A DNA stretch of 42,135 nt from Deltaproteobacteria bacterium (GCA_025353585.1 JANXOM010000308.1:1-42135), one strand, 5' to 3'; positions 8,500-16,741 are shown, counted from the stretch's first letter. Translations and numbers: made by a program. The notes: generated by a model not told the origin, from the letters alone.

Positions 8500-10449
8500 T
8501 TATTCACACGCGCCGGCGGCGCACATGCACGCGCCGGCGCACTCGTTCGCGATCATGCCGGTCGCGTAGAAGGTCGCCATCTGTCGCCGCGATGCGGGCT
8601 GGTTCCGCGTCAGGTCGTGCTGGCCCGTGGACGGCGCCGGCACGTTCGTCACCGGCGGCGCCGCGACGCCCCCGTCCTCGATCACGAGCGCGCTCCCCGT
8701 CGCGATCGGCGTCGCCTGCGCCGACAGGCCCCATGGCGTGAACGGCGTCGGGGACAGCACCGGGATCCCCATCGTGCGCGCCTGCCAGTAGCTGCCGAGG
8801 TTCGGCACCTGATCGTCGCCGAGCGCGATCTGCATGAGCAGCTGCTTCGGCGGCGTGCCGGTCGCCGCCCCCGCGAGCACCGTGTTCGCGACGCCGCTGC
8901 CCTCGACCTTGTCCCAGCGCATCTGAAACAACCCGACGAGCAGGGTGTCGTCGAGCGAATCGGAGTACCCACCGTTGAGGATGTTGCGGTAGGTCGGCCA
9001 GTCCGCGGAGCGCTCGAGGAGCGTGGAGTAGTTCGCGCCGCCGACGCCGAGCACGGCGCGCGTCATCGTCGGCTCGTACGCCATGACGGCCGTCCCGAAG
9101 ATCGCGCCCTGCGAGAGCCCGTAGTAGACGACGTCCGCCGGATCGACCACCGACACGCCGTTGGTCACGAACAGCTGCGTCGCGAACGTCGTCCGCATGG
9201 CCTGCACGAGCGTGATGTGGTTCGCGAGGCCCTGCTCGAGCTTCTCGAAGACCTCCGCCGAGGTCGACGCGTCGTTGAGCGCGCCCGCCACCGCCGGGAG
9301 GTCCAGCGTCGACATGCCGCGCATGTCCGTGCCGACGAACACGCGGCACAGCTGCGCCGCCGTGGTCTGCTGCACGCCGCCGCCGGTCTCGTCGGCCGAG
9401 CCCATGAGCCCGTGGCCGTAGATGACCATGCCGACCTTCGCCGTCGCCGTGTACGCGCAGGCCGGCACGATCGCGACGAACGGGATCTGATAGAAGCCCT
9501 GCACCGCGGGGAGCCCGCCCGCGTCGCGCGCCATCACGGTCCCCGCGTTCGTGCTGCCGCCGTTCGTCAGGAACAGCGGCGCGTCGAGCGTGCCCGTCAC
9601 CTCGCGCACGATCGTCTTGCCGTCATCGAGGGGCGAGTCCGTGGCGATCGTGAACGCGATCGGGTGCGCGTGCAGCGCCGCGATCGTCCGGTCGCGCACC
9701 GCGATCATGTCGCGATGCAGGAAGTCATCCGAGGCCACCGTGAAGTCCCACGCCACGACGAGGTCCGCCGGCTGGTAGCCCGCCGTCGCGAGCGCTGCGA
9801 GCACGTCCGCGAAGCGGGGCCGCATCGCCTCGAGGAGCGGGTGCGTCGTCGGCGCGCCCGTCACCAGCGCCGTGAAGCCGGGCGGCACCGGGAGCTCGCC
9901 GCCGCTGGCCGCCTTCACCTTCTTCGTGATCGCCGCGGCGTAGCGGTGCCCGCCGATCAGCCGCGCCGCCGGCCGCAAGAACAGCGCCTGCGAGTCGGGC
10001 GTGGCGGTCGCCTGCATGTCGATCTCGGCGAAGTGCGCGACGCGCGTGCCCGTCGTCATGTCGAGGATCACGGTGGCGCTGTCGGCGGTGGTGCTGCTGT
10101 CGAAGTTGTCGTTCGGCGGGAGACCGACGGGCGAGATGCCGCCCGGGAACGCCATCAGCATCGGCGCCGCGGGCGAGAAGCCATCGGCCTCGTTCCAGCC
10201 GCTCGGATCGACGCTCGCCTGGAAGTCGTTCGTCGGCAGGGAGCCCACCGGGATCGCGAGGCGGCGGCCGGTCGCCGTCGTGGTGTCGGCGACCTCGAAC
10301 GCCGAGGACGGCCACGGCACCATGCAGTGGGAGACCCCGAGCGGATTGCACTTGGCGTCGACGAGGAGGTCCGTGTCACCGCCGCCGCTGCCACCACAGG
10401 CGGCGAGCGAGGCGGTGACGAGCGCGAGCACGACGGAGCGGGCGACCAT
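8500..10449 (-). CDS. Large secreted lipoprotein with alpha/beta-hydrolase features
   Basis: 649 residues. A type II signal peptide (MVARSVVLALVTASLAACGGSGGG) is followed by a Gly/Ser spacer. The N-terminal 250 residues look like a beta-rich surface domain (LGVSHCMVPWPSSAFEV, VAHFAEIDMQA). The C-terminal part has VYYGLSQGAIFGTAVMAYEP, a GxSxG nucleophile elbow, and a late acid and histidine region (IALGDDQVPN, STGQHDLTRN). The tail NECAGACMCAAGACE is cysteine-rich. A secreted esterase or lipase-like enzyme at the cell surface is the likely role, based on the fold alone. The ATG at 10449 has AGGG about 10 bases upstream. Confidence 0.82.
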   Translation of the reverse strand: MVARSVVLALVTASLAACGGSGGGDTDLLVDAKCNPLGVSHCMVPWPSSAFEVADTTTATGRRLAIPVGSLPTNDFQASVDPSGWNEADGFSPAAPMLMAFPGGISPVGLPPNDNFDSSTTADSATVILDMTTGTRVAHFAEIDMQATATPDSQALFLRPAARLIGGHRYAAAITKKVKAASGGELPVPPGFTALVTGAPTTHPLLEAMRPRFADVLAALATAGYQPADLVVAWDFTVASDDFLHRDMIAVRDRTIAALHAHPIAFTIATDSPLDDGKTIVREVTGTLDAPLFLTNGGSTNAGTVMARDAGGLPAVQGFYQIPFVAIVPACAYTATAKVGMVIYGHGLMGSADETGGGVQQTTAAQLCRVFVGTDMRGMSTLDLPAVAGALNDASTSAEVFEKLEQGLANHITLVQAMRTTFATQLFVTNGVSVVDPADVVYYGLSQGAIFGTAVMAYEPTMTRAVLGVGGANYSTLLERSADWPTYRNILNGGYSDSLDDTLLVGLFQMRWDKVEGSGVANTVLAGAATGTPPKQLLMQIALGDDQVPNLGSYWQARTMGIPVLSPTPFTPWGLSAQATPIATGSALVIEDGGVAAPPVTNVPAPSTGQHDLTRNQPASRRQMATFYATGMIANECAGACMCAAGACE

Positions 10450-10517
10450 CGGCCGACCCTACACCGCGTCCCGCGCGGGCGAGCGGGATTTTCGCCGCCT
10501 GCCGCGCTAGGCTGACC

Positions 10518-11027
10518 GTGGTGCGACAGACGTTCCTGGCAGCGGCCGCGATGGCCTCCCTCGCCCTCGCGTGCGGTCCGCCGGCGCCCGCGGCGCACAC
10601 CGGCGGGACGCTGCCGCCGCCGACCGCTGGCTCCGCGAGCACGGCGGTCACGCCTCCCGCACCGCGCGCCGGCAGCGGCGCCGGCAGCGCGGTCCCCGAC
10701 GTCGCGGTGAAGGACATCGGGTGCCTGACCACGAGCTGCGTCTTTCACGCCGGCGGCAACGCGTACTTCACGTGCCTCGCTGGCGGCGCGGGCGCGTGCT
10801 TCCACTTCGGCGGCCCGTGTGCGCCGACCGATGGCTGCATGTACGACAGCGCCGCGAAGATCTACAAGCAGTGCGCCGCGCCGAGCGAGGGCACGTGCAG
10901 CAAGTGGGGCGCCGCGTGCGCGCCCGCGTCGAAGTGCATGTTCGATCCCGCCGACGGTCTGCACCGCCACTGCGACGCGCCGAGCGCCGGCGGCTGCGCC
11001 AAGTACGGCGCGCTCTGCTCCCCCTGA
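10518..11027 (+). CDS. Small cysteine-rich repeat lipoprotein
   Basis: 169 residues. The signal peptide MVRQTFLAAAAMASLALACG has its lipobox cysteine near residue 19, then a Pro/Ala/Gly/Ser linker to about residue 65. The rest is about three copies of a roughly 33-residue cysteine motif (GACFHFGGPC..DGCMYD..YKQC; GTCSKWGAAC..SKCMFD..HRHC; GGCAKYGALC), with 14 or so cysteines expected to form disulphides outside the cytoplasm. Starts are tandem GTG codons at 10518 and 10521. It is divergent from the large lipoprotein at 10449. No family recognised; a cell-surface knot-like or binding protein is possible. Confidence 0.78.
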   Translation: MVRQTFLAAAAMASLALACGPPAPAAHTGGTLPPPTAGSASTAVTPPAPRAGSGAGSAVPDVAVKDIGCLTTSCVFHAGGNAYFTCLAGGAGACFHFGGPCAPTDGCMYDSAAKIYKQCAAPSEGTCSKWGAACAPASKCMFDPADGLHRHCDAPSAGGCAKYGALCSP

Positions 11028-11083
11028 TCGCGCCATGTCCCGCCTGCACCAGCCAGGGGAGACCAGCGCATGACGGTCCGCGG

Positions 11084-11245
11084 GTTGCCTCACCGCAGCC
11101 GCGGCGAGCGCGCCGAGAGTGAGGAGCCCGGACGGTGAGGGTTGGCGCGTCGGGCCCCTCGGCCGCACCCGCCGGCCACGACGGGGCAACCCCTTCCGAC
11201 CTGCTCCTCACCCTCCGCGCGCTCTCGTCTTCGCGGTAAGGCAAC
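11084..11245. repeat. Long imperfect hairpin in a convergent intergenic region
   Basis: The 331-bp gap between the stops at 11027 and 11359 holds no convincing gene. Arms 11084-11127 (starting GTTGCCTCACCGC) and 11203-11245 (ending GCGGTAAGGCAAC) are about three-quarters complementary by eye. Weaker pairing extends both outward (GACGGTCCG/CGGATCGTC) and inward. The whole could fold into a stem of 80 bp or more. It directly abuts the 95-bp repeat at 11267. It may be a decayed MITE or a bidirectional terminator for the two converging lipoprotein genes. Confidence 0.7.
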
Positions 11246-11266
11246 GAGTCCGGATCGTCCCGCTCA

Positions 11267-11361
11267 GAGACCGCGAATAAATCGCGGTCTCTGTCGGTCG
11301 GCTCGTCGGCTCCGCCGCCAGCGCCTGTACGGAGGAGATCGCCCGCGAGGAGGCGAGCTCA
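11267..11361 (-). repeat. Single 95-bp two-hairpin repeat starting at a stop codon
   Basis: Read on the minus strand this is TGAGCTCGCC through GCGGTCTC. By eye it is identical to the unit at 127-221 except at two positions. Its first three bases are the TGA stop of the lipoprotein gene ending at 11359. The base after the unit starts another TGAGC, so the repeat is bracketed by TGAGC. Confidence 0.92.
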
Positions 11362-12297
11362 GGGGCCGGCCGGCGGGTTGATCGCGACGGCCATCGACAT
11401 GCCCATCTGCATCGAGGAGTGATCGGCCATCGCGAGGTCCATGTGGAACGCGGTCGTGGCGCTCGCGGTCAGCGCGAACGTCGCGAGATCGATCGAGCCC
11501 TCGCCGCCGCCGGCGCCCGCGAGGTGGCTGACGCTCAGCGCGACGTCGCCGATCACCGCGCGCTGATCCGCCGCCGTCACCAACAGCTTCGCGCTGTAGG
11601 TCACGCGCTCGCCCTCGAGCTTCACGAGCGTCGTCGTGGTGGTCACGGCGAGCGCCACGCCGCTCGCGTCGAGCGTGCGCGTGGTCTTCCACGAGGCGCC
11701 GATGCCAACGGGCTGCGTCGGCAGCGGCAGCGCCACCTGCTCGAGGTTCGCCGAGACGCTCTTGATCTGCGCCGCGAGCGCCGGCGTCTGGTTCGGCACG
11801 GTGAACTTGGCGTCGCGCAGGCGCCCGGTCGGCGTCAGGATCGCCGTCTCCACGAAGCCCTCGAACAGCTTCGCCGCCGCGTCGTCGACCGCACCCGTCG
11901 CGCCGGGCCGGCCGCGCACGCCCGCGTGGTCGATGTGGATGCGGACCTTCATGTCGCCGTCCGGCAGGACCTCGTCGACGACTAGCCCGCCGTCCGTCAC
12001 GAACGTCGGTAGCTTCGCGAGCGCCGCCGCGGCCGCGCCCGTCTCCATGTCGAAGTCGAGCTCGAGCGTGATCGGGCTCGTGGTGCCCTTCGCGAGGTGA
12101 TAGCGGAGCGCGCGGCGCGGCTCGGCGCCGGTCGACACGACGGTCACGCCGTCATCCACCACGACGATGGGCGCGCCCGGGGCCGCGGCGGGCTTGGTGG
12201 TCGCCGACGCGGTCCCCGGCGCGTCGTGGTCCTGGCAGCCCGCGGCACCGCAGACCGCGGCGATCCCGAGCGCGATCACGAGCGGGGAGGACCTCAT
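11359..12297 (-). CDS. Lipoprotein, DUF6263-like
   Basis: 312 residues. The signal peptide MRSSPLVIALGIAAVCGAAGC has a clear lipobox (GAAGC), followed by a short Ala/Pro/Thr linker. The remainder is predicted beta-rich, with alternating hydrophobic strands (VVSTGAEPRRALRYHL, ITLELDFDM), an LPTQPVGIGASWKTTRTL block and a Met-rich end (HSSMQMGMSM). The layout recalls DUF6263-type bacterial lipoproteins, but I cannot confirm that. The stop codon coincides with the start of the 95-bp repeat. It is divergent from the iron operon at 12402. Confidence 0.75.
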   Translation of the reverse strand: MRSSPLVIALGIAAVCGAAGCQDHDAPGTASATTKPAAAPGAPIVVVDDGVTVVSTGAEPRRALRYHLAKGTTSPITLELDFDMETGAAAAALAKLPTFVTDGGLVVDEVLPDGDMKVRIHIDHAGVRGRPGATGAVDDAAAKLFEGFVETAILTPTGRLRDAKFTVPNQTPALAAQIKSVSANLEQVALPLPTQPVGIGASWKTTRTLDASGVALAVTTTTTLVKLEGERVTYSAKLLVTAADQRAVIGDVALSVSHLAGAGGGEGSIDLATFALTASATTAFHMDLAMADHSSMQMGMSMAVAINPPAGP

Positions 12298-12360
12298 GGC
12301 GGCTGACTCTTACATGCTTTCGGCCAGTTGCACGACGTGTTCCGCGCGGGCGAAACGCGC

Positions 12361-12389
12361 TTGACGGAACTGCTTTTGAAAAGCATTAT
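12361..12389 (+). promoter_or_regulatory. Sigma-70-type promoter for bfd-bfr
   Basis: A -35 TTGACG (12361-12366, five of six) and a -10 CATTAT (12384-12389, four of six) are separated by 17 bp. This predicts transcription starting around 12396, only about 6 bases before the GTG of bfd. The -10 lies inside the Fur box, so Fur binding would block polymerase directly. Confidence 0.6.
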
Positions 12390-12396
12390 CATTATC
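12378..12396 (+). promoter_or_regulatory. Fur box
   Basis: GAAAAGCATTATCATTATC matches the 19-bp consensus GATAATGATAATCATTATC at about 14 of 19 positions, with the right half nearly perfect. Its AT content stands out sharply from the GC-rich surroundings. It sits immediately upstream of bfd. Fe2+-Fur is expected to repress the operon when iron is plentiful. The fur-like gene at 24100 could supply the regulator. Confidence 0.82.
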
Positions 12397-12401
12397 AACC
12401 C

Positions 12402-12620
12402 GTGCTGGTCTGCATCTGTCACCCGACCTCCAACCGCGACGTGGACTCCATCATCGACGAGGGCGCGCGTACGATCGAGGAGATCGGACAGCGCTGCGGC
12501 GCCGGCACTGGCTGCGGTGCGTGCGTGGACGAGCTCCGCGAGCGCCTCTCGGCGAAGGGCGCGAACAGCTGTCCGCGCGATTGCGCGCCTGACCTCGTCA
12601 CCGTACGGTCGCGCGCATGA
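12402..12620 (+). CDS. bfd: Bacterioferritin-associated ferredoxin
   Basis: A 72-residue [2Fe-2S] protein that passes electrons to bacterioferritin to release stored iron. The ligand pattern is intact: C4-x-C6 (LVCICHP) and C38-x2-C41 (GTGCGAC), with the helical fold between. The GTG start is forced by the position of the first cysteine pair and has no Shine-Dalgarno sequence. With the predicted transcription start so close, the message may be nearly leaderless. It overlaps bfr by ATGA, implying translational coupling. The tail after about residue 50 is less conserved. Confidence 0.92.
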   Translation: MLVCICHPTSNRDVDSIIDEGARTIEEIGQRCGAGTGCGACVDELRERLSAKGANSCPRDCAPDLVTVRSRA

Positions 12621-13087
12621 AGGGCAACGAGGAGGTCTTGAACCTCTTGAACCAGCTCCTGACGAACGAGCTGACGGCGGTCAACCAGTACTACGTGCAC
12701 GCGAAGATGTGCCAGAACTGGGGCTACGAGCGTCTCTACGAGAAGATCCGGCACGAGTCGATCGACGAGATGAAGCACGCGGACATCGTCATCTCGCGGA
12801 TCTTGTTCCTCGACGGCGTCCCGAACCTCCAGCGCTACCACAAGCTCCACATCGGCGAGACCGTGAAGGAGCAGCTCGAGGTGGACCTCCAGCTCGAGTA
12901 CTCGGCGATCGCCTTTTTGAACCAGGGCATCGATGCGTGCCGCAAGGCCAGCGACAACGCCACCGAGGATCTGATGACGCGGATCCTCGTCTCCGAGGAA
13001 GAGCACACCGACTGGCTCGAGGCTCAGCTCGAGCTCATCCGCCAGATCGGCGAGCAGAACTACCTCGCGCAGCAGCTCAAGAAGTAG
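12617..13087 (+). CDS. bfr: Bacterioferritin
   Basis: 156 residues, the usual length. It forms 24-subunit haem-containing shells that oxidise Fe2+ and store ferric mineral in the cytoplasm. Ferroxidase ligands are all present: E18, E51, H54, E94, E127 and H130. M52 is the expected haem axial ligand. The start codon overlaps the bfd stop. Co-transcription from a Fur box suggests that storage and release are controlled together, whereas in enterobacteria bfd is Fur-repressed and bfr is often iron-induced. It ends 18 bp from a convergent gene, with no clear terminator. Confidence 0.96.
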   Translation: MKGNEEVLNLLNQLLTNELTAVNQYYVHAKMCQNWGYERLYEKIRHESIDEMKHADIVISRILFLDGVPNLQRYHKLHIGETVKEQLEVDLQLEYSAIAFLNQGIDACRKASDNATEDLMTRILVSEEEHTDWLEAQLELIRQIGEQNYLAQQLKK

Positions 13088-13105
13088 GGGTGTGCTGATG
13101 GCTGG

Positions 13106-13915
13106 TCAGTCGCACGGCGTGCCGAGCGTGCCATAGATCGCGAAGTCGCGGTAGATGATGAGCCGGGTCGCCGGCTCGGTCAGGTCGAGCACGGTGAGCT
13201 CGGTGACCGTGTCGCCATGCCGCCAGACGGGCGGCTTGATCGCGGCGGCGCCGAACGTCTTGAGCGAGCCGTCCTTGACCGCGAAGACCTCGCCGGCCGG
13301 GTCACTGACGACGTTCGTCAGCGGGTACTCCTTCATCTGGCCCGCCTTCTTGCCCATGAAGAAGCGCGGCTGACCGCCGCCAAATTCGTCGCGCAGCTCG
13401 TCGACGAAGTAGTACGTGCCCTCGTCGTCGCGCGCGAGGATGTGCGAGCTGCGCTGCCACAGCGGCGGCAGGAACGTGGCCCGCGCGAGCAGACCCTTCG
13501 CCTGATCGGCGGGGAGCAGCGTGAGCGCGTGGTCTTGCTTCGGGCCGCACGAGATCGTCGACCGGGGCGCGTCGGGGCCGTTGTGCGCCGACAGCGTGAT
13601 CTGCGCGCCCGCCTGCTGGCTCACCCGCGGCGACCATAGCGTCAGGTCCTGACCGTCCTGCGACGCGCCGGTGCCGAACACGCGCTGCTGGTACATCGTC
13701 TTGCCATCGCCGTAGAACACCCAGCTCTCGGTGTCATCGCCGGGCTCGCGGAGGTCGACGACGTAGTGGCCGCTGTCATCGCGCCAGACATCGAGCTTGT
13801 CGCGCATCTTGGTCGTGTCGATCGGCTTCACCTTGGCCGTGGGGCCGGGGCCCGGCGCGGCGAGGGCGCTGCTGCTGCCGAGGGCGAGCAACGCGACGAC
13901 TACGCGTTTTCGCAC
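13106..13915 (-). CDS. Secreted protein of unknown function, paralogue of its upstream neighbour
   Basis: 269 residues from the GTG at 13915 (MRKRVVVALLALGSSSALAAPG, a type I signal peptide). This GTG overlaps the end of the upstream gene by 16 bp and has GGGG just before it. Shared blocks with the neighbour are ILARDDEGTYYFVDELRD, FFMGKKAGQMKEYPLTNV, DPAGEVFAVKDGSLKTF and the end FAIYGTLGTPC. The pair therefore arose by tandem duplication and divergence. The pattern of short beta strands suggests a periplasmic beta-propeller-like or beta-sandwich domain. No known family recognised. Confidence 0.78.
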   Translation of the reverse strand: MRKRVVVALLALGSSSALAAPGPGPTAKVKPIDTTKMRDKLDVWRDDSGHYVVDLREPGDDTESWVFYGDGKTMYQQRVFGTGASQDGQDLTLWSPRVSQQAGAQITLSAHNGPDAPRSTISCGPKQDHALTLLPADQAKGLLARATFLPPLWQRSSHILARDDEGTYYFVDELRDEFGGGQPRFFMGKKAGQMKEYPLTNVVSDPAGEVFAVKDGSLKTFGAAAIKPPVWRHGDTVTELTVLDLTEPATRLIIYRDFAIYGTLGTPCD

Positions 13916-14679
13916 AAGGACCCCGTGAAGCCGTAGACGCCGAGGTCCTTGAAGATGAGCTTCGAGGAGATGTCCAGATCGAGAAAGTGCAGGTCCGTGC
14001 CCTTCTCGCCGCGCACCCACTTCACCTTCGACCGCTCGCCCTCGTCGGACGCGGTGACCAGGCGTAGGTCGCCGGTCTTCGTGGAGAAGACGGCGCCCGC
14101 CGAGTCCACCGCGACGTCCGACAGCGGCATCAGCTTCATCGCGCCCTTCTTGCCGACGAACACGCGATACGCCTGGCCTTTGCGGATCTTGTCGACGTAG
14201 TAATAGACGCCCGCATCGTCGCGCGCGAGCAGGTACGGGACGCGATCGTGCGCCGGGGTCATGAGCTTCACCGTCGCGAGCACCTGCTTGACCTTTTCTC
14301 CGGTGACGGCCGTGAGGCCCGCGTCGTCGAGGTTGTCGCAGTAGCGCTTGTAGCTGCCGTCGCCCTCGCGCATCACCGAGCCCCGATGCATGTCGGGCAG
14401 GCGCGGGGTCCACGCGTCGACCGACCACGAGCCGGCGTTGCCATCGCGGCTCGAGCCGGTGACGATCTGCTCGTACAGGAGCTTGCCCGTGCCGTAGAAC
14501 AGGCGCGGCATGTCGTCCCGGACGACGGCGTACGTGCCGCCGGCTGCGTCCTGGAACACCTCGATCCGATCCTTGAACGGCTTGGTGTCGATCTCGGTAG
14601 GTTTCGGATCGGCGCTCGCCACCGCGGCCAGCCCCATCGCCGCGGAGCTAGCAACCACAACCCAGCCTGGTGCGCGCAT
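13900..14679 (-). CDS. Secreted protein of unknown function, tandem paralogue
   Basis: 259 residues. The signal peptide MRAPGWVVVASSAAMGLAAVASADP has a plausible AxA cleavage site. Blocks shared with the downstream paralogue include LLARDDAGVYYYVDKIRK, VFVGKKGAMKLMPLSDV, DSAGAVFSTKTGDLRLV and LGVYGFTGSLCENA. Here the conserved tail cysteine sits four residues from the end. The ATG at 14679 is preferred to an in-frame start at 14757, because that would add residues before the signal and overlap the divergent kinase gene. Only 25 bp separate this start from the kinase start, so the two share a very compact divergent promoter. Confidence 0.78.
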   Translation of the reverse strand: MRAPGWVVVASSAAMGLAAVASADPKPTEIDTKPFKDRIEVFQDAAGGTYAVVRDDMPRLFYGTGKLLYEQIVTGSSRDGNAGSWSVDAWTPRLPDMHRGSVMREGDGSYKRYCDNLDDAGLTAVTGEKVKQVLATVKLMTPAHDRVPYLLARDDAGVYYYVDKIRKGQAYRVFVGKKGAMKLMPLSDVAVDSAGAVFSTKTGDLRLVTASDEGERSKVKWVRGEKGTDLHFLDLDISSKLIFKDLGVYGFTGSLCENA

Positions 14680-14704
14680 CCCAGTGATTATACGCTGAAG
14701 CGGG

Positions 14705-16741
14705 ATGTCTAATTCACCGGCTCGCACGCTCGAGGTGGGGTCGGTGATCGCGAACACCTACCGGCTGGAGCAGGTCATCGGCCGCGGCGGCATGGGCTCG
14801 GTGTTCCTGGCGACGCACAAGCGCCTGCCGGGGAAGCAGGTCGCGATCAAGGTGCTACACGCCGAGGTCGCCGACGCGGACGTGCTCGCGCGCTTCAACC
14901 ACGAGGCGACGATCACCTCTCAGCTGAACCACCCGAACATCGTCCAGGTCAACGACTTCGACGTGACGCCGGACGGCACGCCGTACCTGGTGCTCGAGTA
15001 CCTGGAAGGCGAGACGCTCGCGCAGCGGCTACGCGCGGGGCCGATCGCGCTCGATCATGCGCTGTCGATCATGCGCGAGGTCGGCTCGGCGTTGGCGGCC
15101 GCGCATCGCATCGGCGTGGTGCATCGCGATCTCAAGCCGCAGAACATCTTCCTCGTGCGGACGGAGATGGACGGCCGGATGATCGAGGTCGCGAAGGTCC
15201 TCGATTTCGGCATCTCGAAGATGCGCAGCTCGCAGACGGTCAAGACGCTGGATAACTCGCTGCTCGGGACGCCGCAATACATGTCGCCCGAGCAGGCGAT
15301 CGGGCAGCACACGAAGGTCGACGAGCGCACCGACGTGTTCGCGCTCGGGTCGATCCTGTACGAGATGCTGTGCGGGCATCCGGCGTTCTCGGGGGCGTCG
15401 ATCCCCGAGGTCGTGTTCAAGGTGGTGTACGAGCAGCCGCTGCCGATCGCGGACGAGGCGCCCTTGCTGCCGCGGAAGGTGACGGTCGCCATCGAGACGG
15501 CGATGGCGAAGACGGCGAGCGAGCGGTACGCGACGGTCGGCGGGTTCGTCGAGGCGCTCACGGGCGAGCCGCTGGCGCTTCCGCACGCGAGCGGGCAGCA
15601 AGCGGCGGTCGATGGCCCGGCCAGCGCGGCGCGGAAGGCGAGCCTCGCGCGGTCGGCGAACGCGAATGCGGCGGCGGCGGCGGCGTCGAGCGCGGCGCGG
15701 CCGCTGACGCCGGCAGAGATCATCGGCGCGACGCAGGGGCCGGGCGCGGCGGCGGCGCGGGCGACGCGCGAGGTCGGGGCGGAGATGCAGCCGGAGAAGG
15801 CGGCCGCGATGGGGCAGGCGATGGGCGCGGACCAGACGGTGGTCGGTGTGGGCAGCGCGCCGGTGCTCGTGGCCCCGGGGAGCTCGACGGTGCCGTCGGT
15901 GTCGCGGCCGACCCCGCTGCCGGCGAAGATGTCTGTCCAGCCCGCGCCCGAGCCCGACCCCGGAACCGGAGCCGCCGGAACCGCCGCCACCGCGGCCGCC
16001 GGAACCGCCGCCACCGCATCCGCCGCCACCGCATCCGCCGCGGGAACCGCTACCTCCGCCGGAACGGCCGGCGCGCCCGGACCGGCGGCCGCTGGAGGTC
16101 CCGCCGCGGCTGCCGTTCCCGCGGCCGCGCTGTCGCGCGCGCCGATCGTGCTCGCGCTCGCCGCCACGGTGCTCGCCGCGGTCGTCGTCTACTTCGTCAT
16201 GCGCACGCCGGCCGCGACGCCACCGCCACGCGATGCCGCAGCGCCGATCGCCGTCATCGGATCAACCGTCGATGCCGCCGCGCCCGACGCGTCCGTCCCC
16301 GTCGTGCGGCCGCCGCCCGCCGACGCGGCCCCGCCCGTCGCGATCGGTCCTGCCGACGCCGCGACCGCCGCCGTCACGCACCCCGACGCGGCCACTCGCA
16401 AGCCCGGCCCCGGCTCCGGCTCCACCACGCCCATCAAGACCGACGACAACGTCGCCTCGCCGGACATCGCGCGCGCCGAGGCCGCCCTCGCCAACCACCG
16501 CTATCCCGATGCCCGCGTCGCGGCCGCCGCCGTCATCAACCGGGCGGACGCGACCGATGCGCAGCGCGCCACCGCGCTCGGGATCGACGGCGTCACCGCG
16601 TGCCGCGACAACGGGCGAGACATCGACGCGCACACCGACGTCAACAAGCTCGCCGCGCTCCACACCAGCGCCGCCGCCGCCGCCCGCGCTCGGATCCTCA
16701 CCGAGTGCCACGCCGACGGCTACCTCGAGGACCTGCACTGA
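14705..16741 (+). CDS. Membrane-anchored Ser/Thr protein kinase (Pkn/Hanks type)
   Basis: 678 residues. The kinase domain (about 19-290) is complete: glycine loop GRGGMGS (26-32), VAIK lysine K49, helix-C E67, HRDLKPQN with D142/K144/N147, DFG D167, and GTPQYMSPEQ in the activation segment. It should be active. A long Ala/Thr/Gly linker with short DNA repeats (15955-16080) leads to one membrane helix, APIVLALAATVLAAVVVYFVM (about 479-499). The extracytoplasmic tail of about 180 residues is Asp/Pro/Ala-rich and ends in a small helical, TPR-like segment with two cysteines. This layout is typical of myxobacterial sensor kinases. It ends 2 bp from a convergent gene. Confidence 0.94.
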   Translation: MSNSPARTLEVGSVIANTYRLEQVIGRGGMGSVFLATHKRLPGKQVAIKVLHAEVADADVLARFNHEATITSQLNHPNIVQVNDFDVTPDGTPYLVLEYLEGETLAQRLRAGPIALDHALSIMREVGSALAAAHRIGVVHRDLKPQNIFLVRTEMDGRMIEVAKVLDFGISKMRSSQTVKTLDNSLLGTPQYMSPEQAIGQHTKVDERTDVFALGSILYEMLCGHPAFSGASIPEVVFKVVYEQPLPIADEAPLLPRKVTVAIETAMAKTASERYATVGGFVEALTGEPLALPHASGQQAAVDGPASAARKASLARSANANAAAAAASSAARPLTPAEIIGATQGPGAAAARATREVGAEMQPEKAAAMGQAMGADQTVVGVGSAPVLVAPGSSTVPSVSRPTPLPAKMSVQPAPEPDPGTGAAGTAATAAAGTAATASAATASAAGTATSAGTAGAPGPAAAGGPAAAAVPAAALSRAPIVLALAATVLAAVVVYFVMRTPAATPPPRDAAAPIAVIGSTVDAAAPDASVPVVRPPPADAAPPVAIGPADAATAAVTHPDAATRKPGPGSGSTTPIKTDDNVASPDIARAEAALANHRYPDARVAAAAVINRADATDAQRATALGIDGVTACRDNGRDIDAHTDVNKLAALHTSAAAAARARILTECHADGYLEDLH

